A stretch of DNA of 14,814 bases from JBDTRY01 sp039931435 (GTDB lineage: Bacteria; Acidobacteriota; Thermoanaerobaculia; Gp7-AA8): NCBI GenBank assembly GCA_039931435.1, contig JBDTRY010000079.1, positions 1 to 14,814 on the forward strand. The letters are read 5' to 3'. The translations under genes and the position numbers were made by a program. Every line of letters starts with the position of its first letter. Position 1 is the stretch's first letter. The notes beneath the pieces are model-generated. The model made no database searches. It was not told the origin of the DNA and saw nothing but the letters and a program-made list of their open reading frames with translations. Shown here piece by piece: positions 6,137-13,552 of the stretch.

Positions 6137-7411
6137 TCAATCGCTGAGGTTCCGGATCACCGTTGGAATGTCGAGGTCGGACCCGAAGTCACTGGAAGCC
6201 ATCGGTCCGAATCCTGAGCTGCCGTCCTTTCCTGCTCTCCTGAAAAAGGGTGGATCGTAGATATCGTCTTCCGCTCCGATCTGGGGCTGCGCCCCAACAG
6301 TCTGCACGACTTCCAGGGCGGGATCGGCAGGTGCCGTGATCGACGTGTCCAGACGCTTCGTCATCTGCGAGTGCGTGCTCCGGGATAGCGATTCCCCCCG
6401 TGTGGACAGGAGCCCCTTGGTAGCCGTGTCGAAGCCTGTGGCGATGACTGTCACCTTCATTCCGTCCTTCATGGTCGGATCGATTACTGTCCCGAAGATG
6501 ATGTTCGCTTCCTCGTCCGCGGCTTCCTGAATGATCGAGGCCGCTTCGTGAACCTCGAACAGCGTCATGTCCGTTCCGCCGGTAATGTTGATCAGTACGC
6601 CCTTGGCGCCGTCGATCGATGCCTCTTCCAGTAGCGGCGAAGAAATGGCACGCTGCGCTGCCTCGACCGCACGATGCTCTCCGGAAGAGACGCCGGTTCC
6701 CATGAGGGCCATGCCCATTCCGTGCATGATCGTTTTCACATCGGCGAAGTCGAGATTGATCTCGCCGGGCACCGTGATCAGATCGGCGATGCCCTGCACG
6801 GCCTGACGAAGGATGTCGTCGGCGATCTTGAACGCTTCATTCAGCGATGTAGCACGCTCGACGAAGTTCAGAAGGCGTTCGTTGGGAATCGTGATCAGCG
6901 TGTCCACAACGTCACGAAGAGCGCGTATGCCCTGCTCGGCCTGGATGCGCCGCCGTTTGCCCTCGAAACTGAAGGGCTTCGTGACCACGGCCACCGTCAG
7001 CGCTCCCAGTTCGGCGGCCAGCGAAGCGATGATCGGTGCGGCACCGGTACCGGTGCCGCCGCCCATGCCCGTGGTGATGAAGATCATGTCCGCGCCGGAG
7101 AGCATCTCGATGATGCGGTCCGTATCTTCGAGCGCGGCCTGCTTGCCTACGTCGGGATTGGCACCGGCTCCCAGACCCTTGGTGAGCTTGGCGCCGATCT
7201 GGATCTTCGTCGGTGCCAGCGAGTGCCGCATGGCCTGCAGATCGGTATTGGCGACGAGGAACTCCACGCCGGAGATTCCAGACTGAATCATGCGATTGAC
7301 GGCGTTTCCGCCGCCACCACCCACGCCTACCACCTTGATCTTCGCGGGCAGATCCTGCTCCATTGAGATGTTCACTTTGCTTTCTCCAGGGTTCTCATCA
7401 AACGTAATCAT
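6137..7411 (-). CDS. ftsZ: Cell division protein FtsZ
   Basis: Tubulin-like GTPase that polymerises into the Z ring at midcell; 424 residues from the chosen start. It has KVVGVGGGGGNAVNRM at 26-41, the tubulin signature GGGTGTG (117-123), the switch region NERLLNFV near 177-184 and the catalytic T7 loop NLDFADV (219-225, Asp221 and Asp224). A variable linker is followed by the C-terminal peptide LDIPTVIRN, which binds FtsA. The start is ATG7411 because GGAGG lies five bases upstream and M-x-F-[DE] is a common FtsZ N-terminus. The GTG at 7483 has an SD-like GGAAGG, and ATG7438 has none; both would add an unusual extension. Last gene of the dcw operon. The terminator follows at 5965-6003. Confidence 0.97.
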   Translation of the reverse strand: MITFDENPGESKVNISMEQDLPAKIKVVGVGGGGGNAVNRMIQSGISGVEFLVANTDLQAMRHSLAPTKIQIGAKLTKGLGAGANPDVGKQAALEDTDRIIEMLSGADMIFITTGMGGGTGTGAAPIIASLAAELGALTVAVVTKPFSFEGKRRRIQAEQGIRALRDVVDTLITIPNERLLNFVERATSLNEAFKIADDILRQAVQGIADLITVPGEINLDFADVKTIMHGMGMALMGTGVSSGEHRAVEAAQRAISSPLLEEASIDGAKGVLINITGGTDMTLFEVHEAASIIQEAADEEANIIFGTVIDPTMKDGMKVTVIATGFDTATKGLLSTRGESLSRSTHSQMTKRLDTSITAPADPALEVVQTVGAQPQIGAEDDIYDPPFFRRAGKDGSSGFGPMASSDFGSDLDIPTVIRNLSD

Positions 7412-7439
7412 TTCCGCCTCCGGATCGTTTCTATCCATC

Positions 7440-7574
7440 TCAAAGAGAGGGAGTGACCGTTCGGCCGGCCGTTTCGGTACCACGATTCACCTTCCGACGT
7501 GTGTCTCTGATTCTCTTCTTCGTTGCACCACTGCGCGGGACATATCTGGGCGCCTTCGTTTGTGTGATGGTCAT
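7440..7574 (-). CDS. Possible 44-residue basic protein between ftsA and ftsZ
   Basis: An ORF begins with ATG7574, two bases after the TGA of ftsA, and ends with TGA 28 bases before ATG of ftsZ, filling the 165-base gap almost exactly. The peptide is strongly basic (starts MTITQTKAPRYVP, then a KKRIRDTRRK stretch). It has no hydrophobic segment and no family I recognise. The upstream ribosome site is weak (GAG), so translation would depend on coupling to ftsA. Codon third positions are only moderately GC-rich compared with neighbouring genes, which argues against it. An open frame of this length can arise by chance, so this is a candidate only. Confidence 0.3.
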   Translation of the reverse strand: MTITQTKAPRYVPRSGATKKRIRDTRRKVNRGTETAGRTVTPSL

Positions 7575-7576
7575 GG

Positions 7577-8803
7577 TCAGCTCTGGGCGAACCACTGCCG
7601 GAACGAGTCGGCAACCTTCATGAACCCCGTCCTGGACTTTCCGCGCACCTTCGTGCGCTGCCGGAATCCCCAGAGAAGAAGCCCCGCGGCCGTTACCCAC
7701 TCCGGTCCGTTTACCGTATCGGCCAGCCCGCCCAGACCACGCGGCGAACCCTTGCGAGCCTGCTGATTGAAGACCTGCTCGACCATCTCGATCATCCCTT
7801 CCAGTTCGGCGCCTCCGCCACTGACCACCACTCCGGAACGAATCTCCTTGTCCAGACCGAGTTTTTCCACGTCGCGGTAAACGAGCTTGGCGATTTCCGC
7901 CGCGCGCGGCTCGATGATGTTCGTCAGCTCGTGCTTGGAAAGAATCTTGGCGGGCCGCCCGCCCACCGTGGGCACTTCGATCGGGTCATCGTCGGTGATC
8001 AGCGAGCCCAGAGCGCAGCCGTAGCGGCGCTTGATGCGCTCGGCATCTTCCATCGGCGTGCGCAAAACCACCGAGATATCGGAAGTGAAATGCCCCGCTC
8101 CGACGGGAAGGACGTTGGTGTGCACGACGTTGCCTTCCAGGAAAACGGCGTAGTCGGTCGTGCCCGCCCCGAGGTCCATGAGCAGCACTCCCATCTCACG
8201 CTCATCCTGAGTAAGCACAGCTTCGGCGGCAGCCAGCGGCTCGAGCACCAGCTCGGTCACGGCGATCCCAGCCTTGTTCACGCAGGCCAGAACGTTCTGA
8301 TCGTGGGTGCGGGCACCGGTGACCACGTGAACATTCGCTTCCAGCCGAGAACCGGTCATGCCCAGCGGATCGTGAATGCCGTCCTGGCCATCGACCACGA
8401 ACTCCCGGGGGATGACGTGCAGCAGTTCCAGCTCGCCGGGAATGCTGATGGAGCGCGAGGCTTCGATGACCCGGTCGATGTCTTCCCGGAGGATCTCCTT
8501 GTGCTTGCCCATCACCGAGACCACTCCGCGCGAGTTGATCGAGCGGATGTGATCGCCGGCCACTCCTACGAACGCCGATTCGATCTGCAGGCCCGCCATG
8601 ACCTCGGCCTCGTCCACGGCCTTCTTGATGGCGTCGATGGCCTGATCGAGATTGATGATGTTCCCCCGCCGCGTGCCTTTCATCGGAGAGGTACCCTTTC
8701 CGATGATTTCCAGCAGGCCGCGATCGTTTACTTCCCCCACCAGCACACACACTTTTGAAGTTCCGATATCGAGAGCAACCACGTAATTCTCGGTCTTGGC
8801 CAT
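7577..8803 (-). CDS. ftsA: Cell division protein FtsA
   Basis: Actin-like ATPase that tethers FtsZ to the inner membrane; 408 residues from the chosen start. The phosphate-1 motif is YVVALDIGTSKVCVLVGE (7-24), the phosphate-2 motif is LMDLGAGTTDYAVF (208-221) and the adenosine motif is VVVSGGGAELEGM. The FtsA-specific 1C subdomain lies between about 80 and 165. The end GFMKVADSFRQWFAQS is an amphipathic membrane-targeting helix, as expected for FtsA. The start is ATG8803: AGGAGAAGGA sits just before it and the family motif starts at residue 7. The open frame extends to 9007, but that 68-codon extension overlaps ftsQ and has no family similarity. ftsQ ends 14 bases upstream. Confidence 0.97.
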   Translation of the reverse strand: MAKTENYVVALDIGTSKVCVLVGEVNDRGLLEIIGKGTSPMKGTRRGNIINLDQAIDAIKKAVDEAEVMAGLQIESAFVGVAGDHIRSINSRGVVSVMGKHKEILREDIDRVIEASRSISIPGELELLHVIPREFVVDGQDGIHDPLGMTGSRLEANVHVVTGARTHDQNVLACVNKAGIAVTELVLEPLAAAEAVLTQDEREMGVLLMDLGAGTTDYAVFLEGNVVHTNVLPVGAGHFTSDISVVLRTPMEDAERIKRRYGCALGSLITDDDPIEVPTVGGRPAKILSKHELTNIIEPRAAEIAKLVYRDVEKLGLDKEIRSGVVVSGGGAELEGMIEMVEQVFNQQARKGSPRGLGGLADTVNGPEWVTAAGLLLWGFRQRTKVRGKSRTGFMKVADSFRQWFAQS

Positions 8804-8817
8804 TGGTCCTTCTCCTA

Positions 8818-9687
8818 TCAATCTGATGACGCTCTCGTCGTCGCGCTCAGGCCCGCGGCGCTGAGTGCGCTCACTGCATTCCGGTTCACCCGCGGATGAT
8901 CCCCGCGAGGCTTGATGACGATCCGATCCTGAAAGCGGAGATCCGCGTACTCGATCGAGGACGGGGCGTAGCCGTCGCCTGAAACCAGCGGGTAGAGGGT
9001 TTTCCACTTTTCCAGATCGGACGCTGTCTGAAGAATCACGAAGGTGCGCAGTTCTCGCTCGAAGATGCGCACTCCGCCGCCATCGACGGGCCGGATCTCA
9101 GAGACACGGGCGAAGAGCAGAGGATCGCCATCGCGAAGCTCGGTGAGAAAGTGCATCAGAGCGGGAAGCTCCTGACGTGATTCGACCGCCACCAGGGGAA
9201 GCTCGGGATTTCCCACGGCGGCTGAAAGCGGGGCAATGACTACGCCGTCACGGTCCACATAGCGAAGCACTCCTCGCTCCATGAGCAGGGCGGCCGGTTT
9301 GCGCTCGAAGATACGAATGGTGAGCGTGCCCGGAAGCTTTTTGCCGATGGCAATGTGCTCGACCCAGGGAAGAGCAGCAAAGTCGCTCCGGATTCCGGCG
9401 ATCTCCATCTTAAAGAGATTTCTGCCGCGGTAGCGCCCGGCAAGCAGGGCCAGATCGGAAGGCGAAACGTGATCGGAGCCGAGGATCTCGACATGGGTGA
9501 TGGCGAAGCGCCGGTCCTGGGTGGTCTTCTGATAGAGCCACAGTGCTGCGATGAACAGCGTCGCCGCCAGGAGGAGGTTGGCGGCGATGATCAGAATTTT
9601 CTGGACCTGTACCTGCCGCCGGTTGCGCCGGGTACGTTCGACGTCGATGGGACGGAGGAAGCGCGTGGCTGATCCGTAGCCGTTCAT
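8818..9687 (-). CDS. ftsQ: Cell division protein FtsQ/DivIB
   Basis: Bitopic divisome protein that connects early and late division components; 289 residues. A basic cytoplasmic tail (RRNRRQVQVQK) precedes one membrane segment (about 30-52). The POTRA domain follows (about 62-131, FAITHVEILGSDHVSPSDLALL ending in LTIRIFERKPAALL), then the FtsQ domain with YVDRDGVVIAP near 142-152. The family is poorly conserved, so the call rests on POTRA plus position between murC and ftsA, which is the classical location. The ATG overlaps the murC TGA as ATGA, with GGGAG seven bases upstream. The last 30 residues are Ser/Ala-rich and probably disordered. Confidence 0.93.
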   Translation of the reverse strand: MNGYGSATRFLRPIDVERTRRNRRQVQVQKILIIAANLLLAATLFIAALWLYQKTTQDRRFAITHVEILGSDHVSPSDLALLAGRYRGRNLFKMEIAGIRSDFAALPWVEHIAIGKKLPGTLTIRIFERKPAALLMERGVLRYVDRDGVVIAPLSAAVGNPELPLVAVESRQELPALMHFLTELRDGDPLLFARVSEIRPVDGGGVRIFERELRTFVILQTASDLEKWKTLYPLVSGDGYAPSSIEYADLRFQDRIVIKPRGDHPRVNRNAVSALSAAGLSATTRASSD

Positions 9688-11060
9688 ATCTTCGCTCCCA
9701 CCAGTGCTTCGCCCACTCGATTCACGTCCCCTGCACCCATGGTCACGAAGATGTCTCCGCTGCGCAGCGCGGCCCGGAAATGCTCGATGAGCCCATCGCC
9801 GCTGCGGTCCACGAGCTGGACATTCGTAGCACCGTGCTGCTGGGCGGCATCGACGATCATTCCCGCGCTTACGCCGGCGATCGGCTCCTCGCGAGCGGCA
9901 TAGATCGGTGAAACAAAGGCGACATCAGCCAGCCGAAGCGACTGGGCAAAGCCTTCCGAGAAATCACGGGTGCGGGAGTAAAGATGCGGCTGGAAAAGAG
10001 CCACCAGCCGGCGCTCAGGGTAGGTGCGCCTGGCCGCCTCCAGAGTGGCCGCGATCTCGGTGGGATGGTGTGCATAGTCGTCGACGATGAGCGCTCCCTG
10101 ATACTCGCCTATGATCTGAAAGCGGCGCTGCACGCCGGTGAACCGGCCCAGGCCGGCGGCGATGGTTTCGAATGGCACATCGAGTTCCAGCCCGGCGGCA
10201 ACGGCGGCCAGAGCGTTACGGACGTTGTGCTCCCCTGGAACGCGAAGTGAGATCCGTCCCAGGACACGGCCGCGATGTTCCACGCTGAAGGAAGTTCCGG
10301 CAGGTTCAAACCTGATCTCCGAGGCGCGAACGTCCGCCCGATCGCCCAGTCCGTAGCGAACAGCGCGCTTCTCGATGGACTGAAGCATGGACTCGACGTT
10401 CTCGTCATCGCTGCAACCGATGATGGCCCCGAAGAAGGGCACCGATCCGGCGAACTGGGCAAACGTGGCCCGGATGTCGTCCAGGTCCCGATAGCAGTCC
10501 AGGTGATCCGCTTCGATGTTTGTGACAACCGCCCACGTAGGTGAAAGCCTGAGAAAGGACCGGTCGTATTCATCCGCTTCCACGACCAGATACTCGCCGA
10601 GTCCGAGACGGGCGTTGCTGTCGATGTTCCGCAGAACGCCACCCACAATCAAAGTCGGGTCCAGTCCAGCCTCGGACAGAACCATTGCCGCCATGGCGGA
10701 GGTGGACGTCTTCCCGTGAGTGCCGGCAATGGCCACCGAGCGCTTCAGACGGGTCAGCTCGCCGAGCATCTCCGCACGCCGGATGACGGGAATGCGCTGC
10801 GATCGCGCGCCGGCCACTTCCTCGCTGGACGGTTTGACCGCGGACGAGATCACGATCAGATCCATGTCCCGGACGTGCGCGGGACTGTGTCCGATGGCGA
10901 CAGGAATTCCCAGGCCCGAGAGCCGCTCGGTGACGGCGGAGCTCTTCAGGTCGCAGCCAGAGATCGAAAGGTCGTAGCTGCTCAGAATCTCGGCTATGCC
11001 ACTCATGCCGATCCCGCCGATCCCGACGAAATGGATATTCTTAATGTGGCCGAAATTCAT
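9684..11060 (-). CDS. murC: UDP-N-acetylmuramate--L-alanine ligase
   Basis: Adds L-alanine to UDP-N-acetylmuramate with ATP, the first Mur-ligase step of peptidoglycan precursor synthesis; cytoplasmic, 458 residues (normal length). The N-terminal Rossmann domain starts IHFVGIGGIGMSGIAE (9-24). The ATP site is AGTHGKTSTSAM (112-123). Central-domain motifs are EADEYDRSFL (161-170) and TNIEADHLDCY (180-190), and the C-terminal domain has VDDYAHHPTEI. The 57-base gap from murG is the largest between undisputed genes in this half of the operon apart from those occupied by the two small ORFs. The ribosome site before ATG11060 is weak (GAAAG). No murB or ddl follows; ftsQ begins inside the stop codon. 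Confidence 0.97.
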   Translation of the reverse strand: MNFGHIKNIHFVGIGGIGMSGIAEILSSYDLSISGCDLKSSAVTERLSGLGIPVAIGHSPAHVRDMDLIVISSAVKPSSEEVAGARSQRIPVIRRAEMLGELTRLKRSVAIAGTHGKTSTSAMAAMVLSEAGLDPTLIVGGVLRNIDSNARLGLGEYLVVEADEYDRSFLRLSPTWAVVTNIEADHLDCYRDLDDIRATFAQFAGSVPFFGAIIGCSDDENVESMLQSIEKRAVRYGLGDRADVRASEIRFEPAGTSFSVEHRGRVLGRISLRVPGEHNVRNALAAVAAGLELDVPFETIAAGLGRFTGVQRRFQIIGEYQGALIVDDYAHHPTEIAATLEAARRTYPERRLVALFQPHLYSRTRDFSEGFAQSLRLADVAFVSPIYAAREEPIAGVSAGMIVDAAQQHGATNVQLVDRSGDGLIEHFRAALRSGDIFVTMGAGDVNRVGEALVGAKI

Positions 11061-11117
11061 TGAGCTTTCGTGATCTGTAATTTGGTCATTTTAAGGGGCA
11101 CGGTGTTGTCAACGCAA

Positions 11118-12212
11118 TTAGTTTTTCTGAATTCTCTCGATTATTTCAACAATTTTTATGGAAGCGTTCGGCATTGCCAGCGTGGCAGCCGCCAATCCCA
11201 TCTGTGCTGCCCGGCCGGGATCGGTAACGACTTTCTTGATCGCCGATGCCAATCGCTCCGCAGTCAGTTCTTTTTCAGTGATGACCACGGCCCCGCCGGC
11301 CTTCTCCACCACCCGTGCATTCACTTCCTGATGGTTGTTCGTCGCCGCGGCGAAAGGGATCAGTATCGAAGCACGACCCGCCGCACACAGCTCGCCGATA
11401 GTCATGGCTCCGGCCCGGCAGATAATCAGATCGGCATCGGCAATCTCTTCCCACATGCGATCGAGATAAGGCACCACGCGGGCATCGTGGAAGGAAGACT
11501 GTCGATAGGCCTCCTCAACAGAGGCAAGTTGCGACGGACCGGTCTGATGGACGATGTGCAGACTGCCAGCAGGCTGCTCGAGCAGGGACAGGGCTTTGAC
11601 GAAGTTTTCGTTGATGATTTTCGAGCCCTGGCTTCCGCCGAAGACGAGGATGCGCAGCCCGGAGCCGGTCGAGGGCCTTCGGGCCGCTTGGAAAAACTCC
11701 TCACGAATGGGATTTCCAGTGACCTCGCCTTTGCCACCCAGGCGCTCGAGGGCCTCTGGAAATGCCACCGCAACGGACTTCACGAAATGCGAAAGAATCC
11801 TGTTTGTCAGACCGGGGAAGGCATTGGCCTCGTGGATCAGCGCCGGGATGCGACGCATCCATCCGGCCACGACGACCGGGCCCGAGGAGTAGCCGCCGAC
11901 GCCAAGGATCGCCGACGGATGGTGCCGCCCTGTGAGTTGCCAGGACTGCAGCAATCCGAGCGGCAGCCGGAACAGGTTGCGCAGAGTCTGCGCCAGGGAC
12001 TTTCCTTTCAGCCCTCGGACTGAGATGAACTCGAGAGGAAACCCCGCTCGTGGCACGATCGACTTTTCCAGACCATATTCAGTCCCGACGAAGACAACGC
12101 TGCGCCCTGAGCCGCCTCGCAGGTATTCCTGAGCCACGGCAATAGCCGGATAAATATGACCGCCGGTTCCGCCGCCGGCGATCATGAGAAGCTGGGAACT
12201 GCCACCAGTCAT
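11118..12212 (-). CDS. murG: UDP-GlcNAc:lipid I N-acetylglucosaminyltransferase
   Basis: Converts lipid I to lipid II at the inner face of the cytoplasmic membrane; GT28 family, 364 residues (normal length). The N-terminal glycine loop is AGGGTGGHIYPA (12-23) and the second is GVGGYSSGP (104-112). The C-terminal domain starts ILVFGGSQGS and carries the donor-binding ICRAGAMTIGEL and the ATNNHQEVNA segment that contacts UDP-GlcNAc. ATG12212 overlaps the stop of a small upstream ORF by ATGA, with GAGG eight bases upstream. The linker between domains contains RPSTGSGLR, encoded by a stretch resembling a dispersed repeat (see findings). Confidence 0.97.
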   Translation of the reverse strand: MTGGSSQLLMIAGGGTGGHIYPAIAVAQEYLRGGSGRSVVFVGTEYGLEKSIVPRAGFPLEFISVRGLKGKSLAQTLRNLFRLPLGLLQSWQLTGRHHPSAILGVGGYSSGPVVVAGWMRRIPALIHEANAFPGLTNRILSHFVKSVAVAFPEALERLGGKGEVTGNPIREEFFQAARRPSTGSGLRILVFGGSQGSKIINENFVKALSLLEQPAGSLHIVHQTGPSQLASVEEAYRQSSFHDARVVPYLDRMWEEIADADLIICRAGAMTIGELCAAGRASILIPFAAATNNHQEVNARVVEKAGGAVVITEKELTAERLASAIKKVVTDPGRAAQMGLAAATLAMPNASIKIVEIIERIQKN

Positions 12213-12397
12213 CGAATGAACCTCGCCAGAATTCGCCGCGGTATGTCACTGCGCCGGTAGGGAACGATGCGTCGAATGATCGGCTGGTTGGGTGCGGTCG
12301 ATGCCGGGAGCGGCGCAGCCCGAACGGGCAGCCGCTCTTCAGGAAGCTGAATCGTCCCCACCCACAGCGACTCGGGACGCCGTGCTGTTCTCTCCAT
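12209..12397 (-). CDS. Small basic hypothetical protein between ftsW and murG
   Basis: An open frame of 62 codons from ATG12397; an in-frame GTG at 12430 would give 73. ATG12397 is preferred because GAGGGG lies close upstream. The product is proline- and arginine-rich, starts MERTARRPESLWVG and ends with an Arg-dense SDIPRRILARFIR. It has no membrane segment, signal peptide or family I recognise. Its TGA overlaps the murG ATG in the same ATGA arrangement as the other coupled genes of this operon, and it occupies an otherwise unexplained 242-base gap. That position is the main support for its being translated, at least as a coupling leader for murG. No function is assigned. Confidence 0.5.
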   Translation of the reverse strand: MERTARRPESLWVGTIQLPEERLPVRAAPLPASTAPNQPIIRRIVPYRRSDIPRRILARFIR

Positions 12398-12454
12398 TGT
12401 TCCCCTCACCCGCATCCACCCTTCACTCACGCGCCACCCCCGTCAGAGAAAACG

Positions 12455-13552
12455 TCAGTTCGACTGCTGCGAAAGATTCAGAAGAATTCCTACCGCGATC
12501 ATGCTCGCCAGAAGCGACGAGCCTCCGTAGCTCACCAGTGGCAAAGGCAATCCCTTCGTGGGCAACAGACAGAGCGCCACGCTGACGTTGATCAGTACCT
12601 GCACGGCGATCATCATCGTGAAGCCCAGCGCCGCGTAAAACGTGAAACGATCCTCACTCATCTTCGCCACGCGTAATCCCCGCCAGACCAGGATCCCGAA
12701 AACAACAAGCAGCGCCAGCGAGCCGATGAAGCCCAGCTCTTCGCCGATGATTGAAAAGATGAAATCCGTGTGCGGCTCCGGCAGAAAGTAGAGTTTCTGG
12801 CGGCCGTTGCCGATCCCCAGACCATGCATACCACCGGTTCCGATAGCGATCAGCGACTGCATGGCCTGGAAGCCCTTTCCCAGCGGGTCGGCTTCCGGAT
12901 TCATGAACGAAAGCAGTCGAGCACGCCGGTAATCCGCGGAGGCCGCCAGATAAACCGCCGCCGGCACAATGGCCGTAGCGCAGATGGCCAGACGCTTCCA
13001 GGACACTCCGGCCACGAACACCAGCGATGCCGAGACGACAACAATCGTTGCCGCGGTCCCGAAATCCGGCTGGAGCATGATCAGACCGGCCACACCAGCC
13101 ACCACCAATCCCACCGGCACCAGACCGGCGCTGAGCTCGTTGATCCGGGACTCCCTCTGCGAGAGATAGGACGCGAGAAAGAGAATGAGCACGGGTTTGG
13201 CGAATTCGGAAGGCTGCAGCTGAAAACGAGAGAAGACGATCCAGCGGTGCGTCCCGTTGATCGGCGCCTGAAAGAGAACGATAACGAGCAGGACTACCAG
13301 TCCGCCCAGCAGTGAATAGGTCACGACGGGAAGTTTCAGACGAGCGACGTCGACATGCATCAGGCCGAACATGAGGGCACCGCCTCCCAGCGCCCACAGG
13401 CACTGCCGGATCAGGAAGTGATAGGGGTTGTCCACTCCGATCTTCTGCAGGGCGATCATGGCTGAGGCGCTGTAGATCATCACCAGGCCGAAGACCAGAA
13501 TGAGCATGGCTGCGCCGAACATGGTCTTGTCGTATGAAAGTTTTCTGCTCAT
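12455..13552 (-). CDS. ftsW: Septal peptidoglycan glycosyltransferase FtsW (SEDS family)
   Basis: Polymerises lipid II into glycan strands at the division septum together with a class B PBP; multi-pass inner-membrane protein, 365 residues. It starts DKTMFGAAMLILVFGLVMIYSASA in the first helix and has about ten hydrophobic segments. The SEDS signatures are NGTHRWI (99-105), LQPSEFAKP (112-120), QPDFGTA and FLPEPHTDFIFSIIGEELGF (256-275). Asp263 in that last motif is the position equivalent to the proposed catalytic aspartate of the family. It ends in the typical LPLPLVSYGGSSLL. RodA is the alternative SEDS paralogue, but the position between murD and murG decides for FtsW. The ATG overlaps the murD stop by ATGA. 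Confidence 0.96.
   Translation of the reverse strand: MSRKLSYDKTMFGAAMLILVFGLVMIYSASAMIALQKIGVDNPYHFLIRQCLWALGGGALMFGLMHVDVARLKLPVVTYSLLGGLVVLLVIVLFQAPINGTHRWIVFSRFQLQPSEFAKPVLILFLASYLSQRESRINELSAGLVPVGLVVAGVAGLIMLQPDFGTAATIVVVSASLVFVAGVSWKRLAICATAIVPAAVYLAASADYRRARLLSFMNPEADPLGKGFQAMQSLIAIGTGGMHGLGIGNGRQKLYFLPEPHTDFIFSIIGEELGFIGSLALLVVFGILVWRGLRVAKMSEDRFTFYAALGFTMMIAVQVLINVSVALCLLPTKGLPLPLVSYGGSSLLASMIAVGILLNLSQQSN

Noticed and set aside
7931..8758. 275-codon open frame on the + strand opposite ftsA
   Set aside because: Antisense to clear FtsA motifs; composition is typical of a mirrored frame and there is no recognisable domain.
8804..9007. 68-codon N-terminal extension of ftsA
   Set aside because: It overlaps ftsQ coding sequence; FtsA family similarity begins right after ATG8803, which has a strong ribosome site.
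11061..11117. Promoter for murC in the murG-murC gap
   Set aside because: TTGACA on the minus strand (11107-11112) is a good -35 match, but the only AT-rich -10-like hexamer (TAAAAT) is 13 bases away, too short for a standard promoter.
11070..12023. 317-codon open frame on the + strand opposite murG
   Set aside because: Antisense to conserved MurG motifs, no domain, and no ribosome site that stands out.
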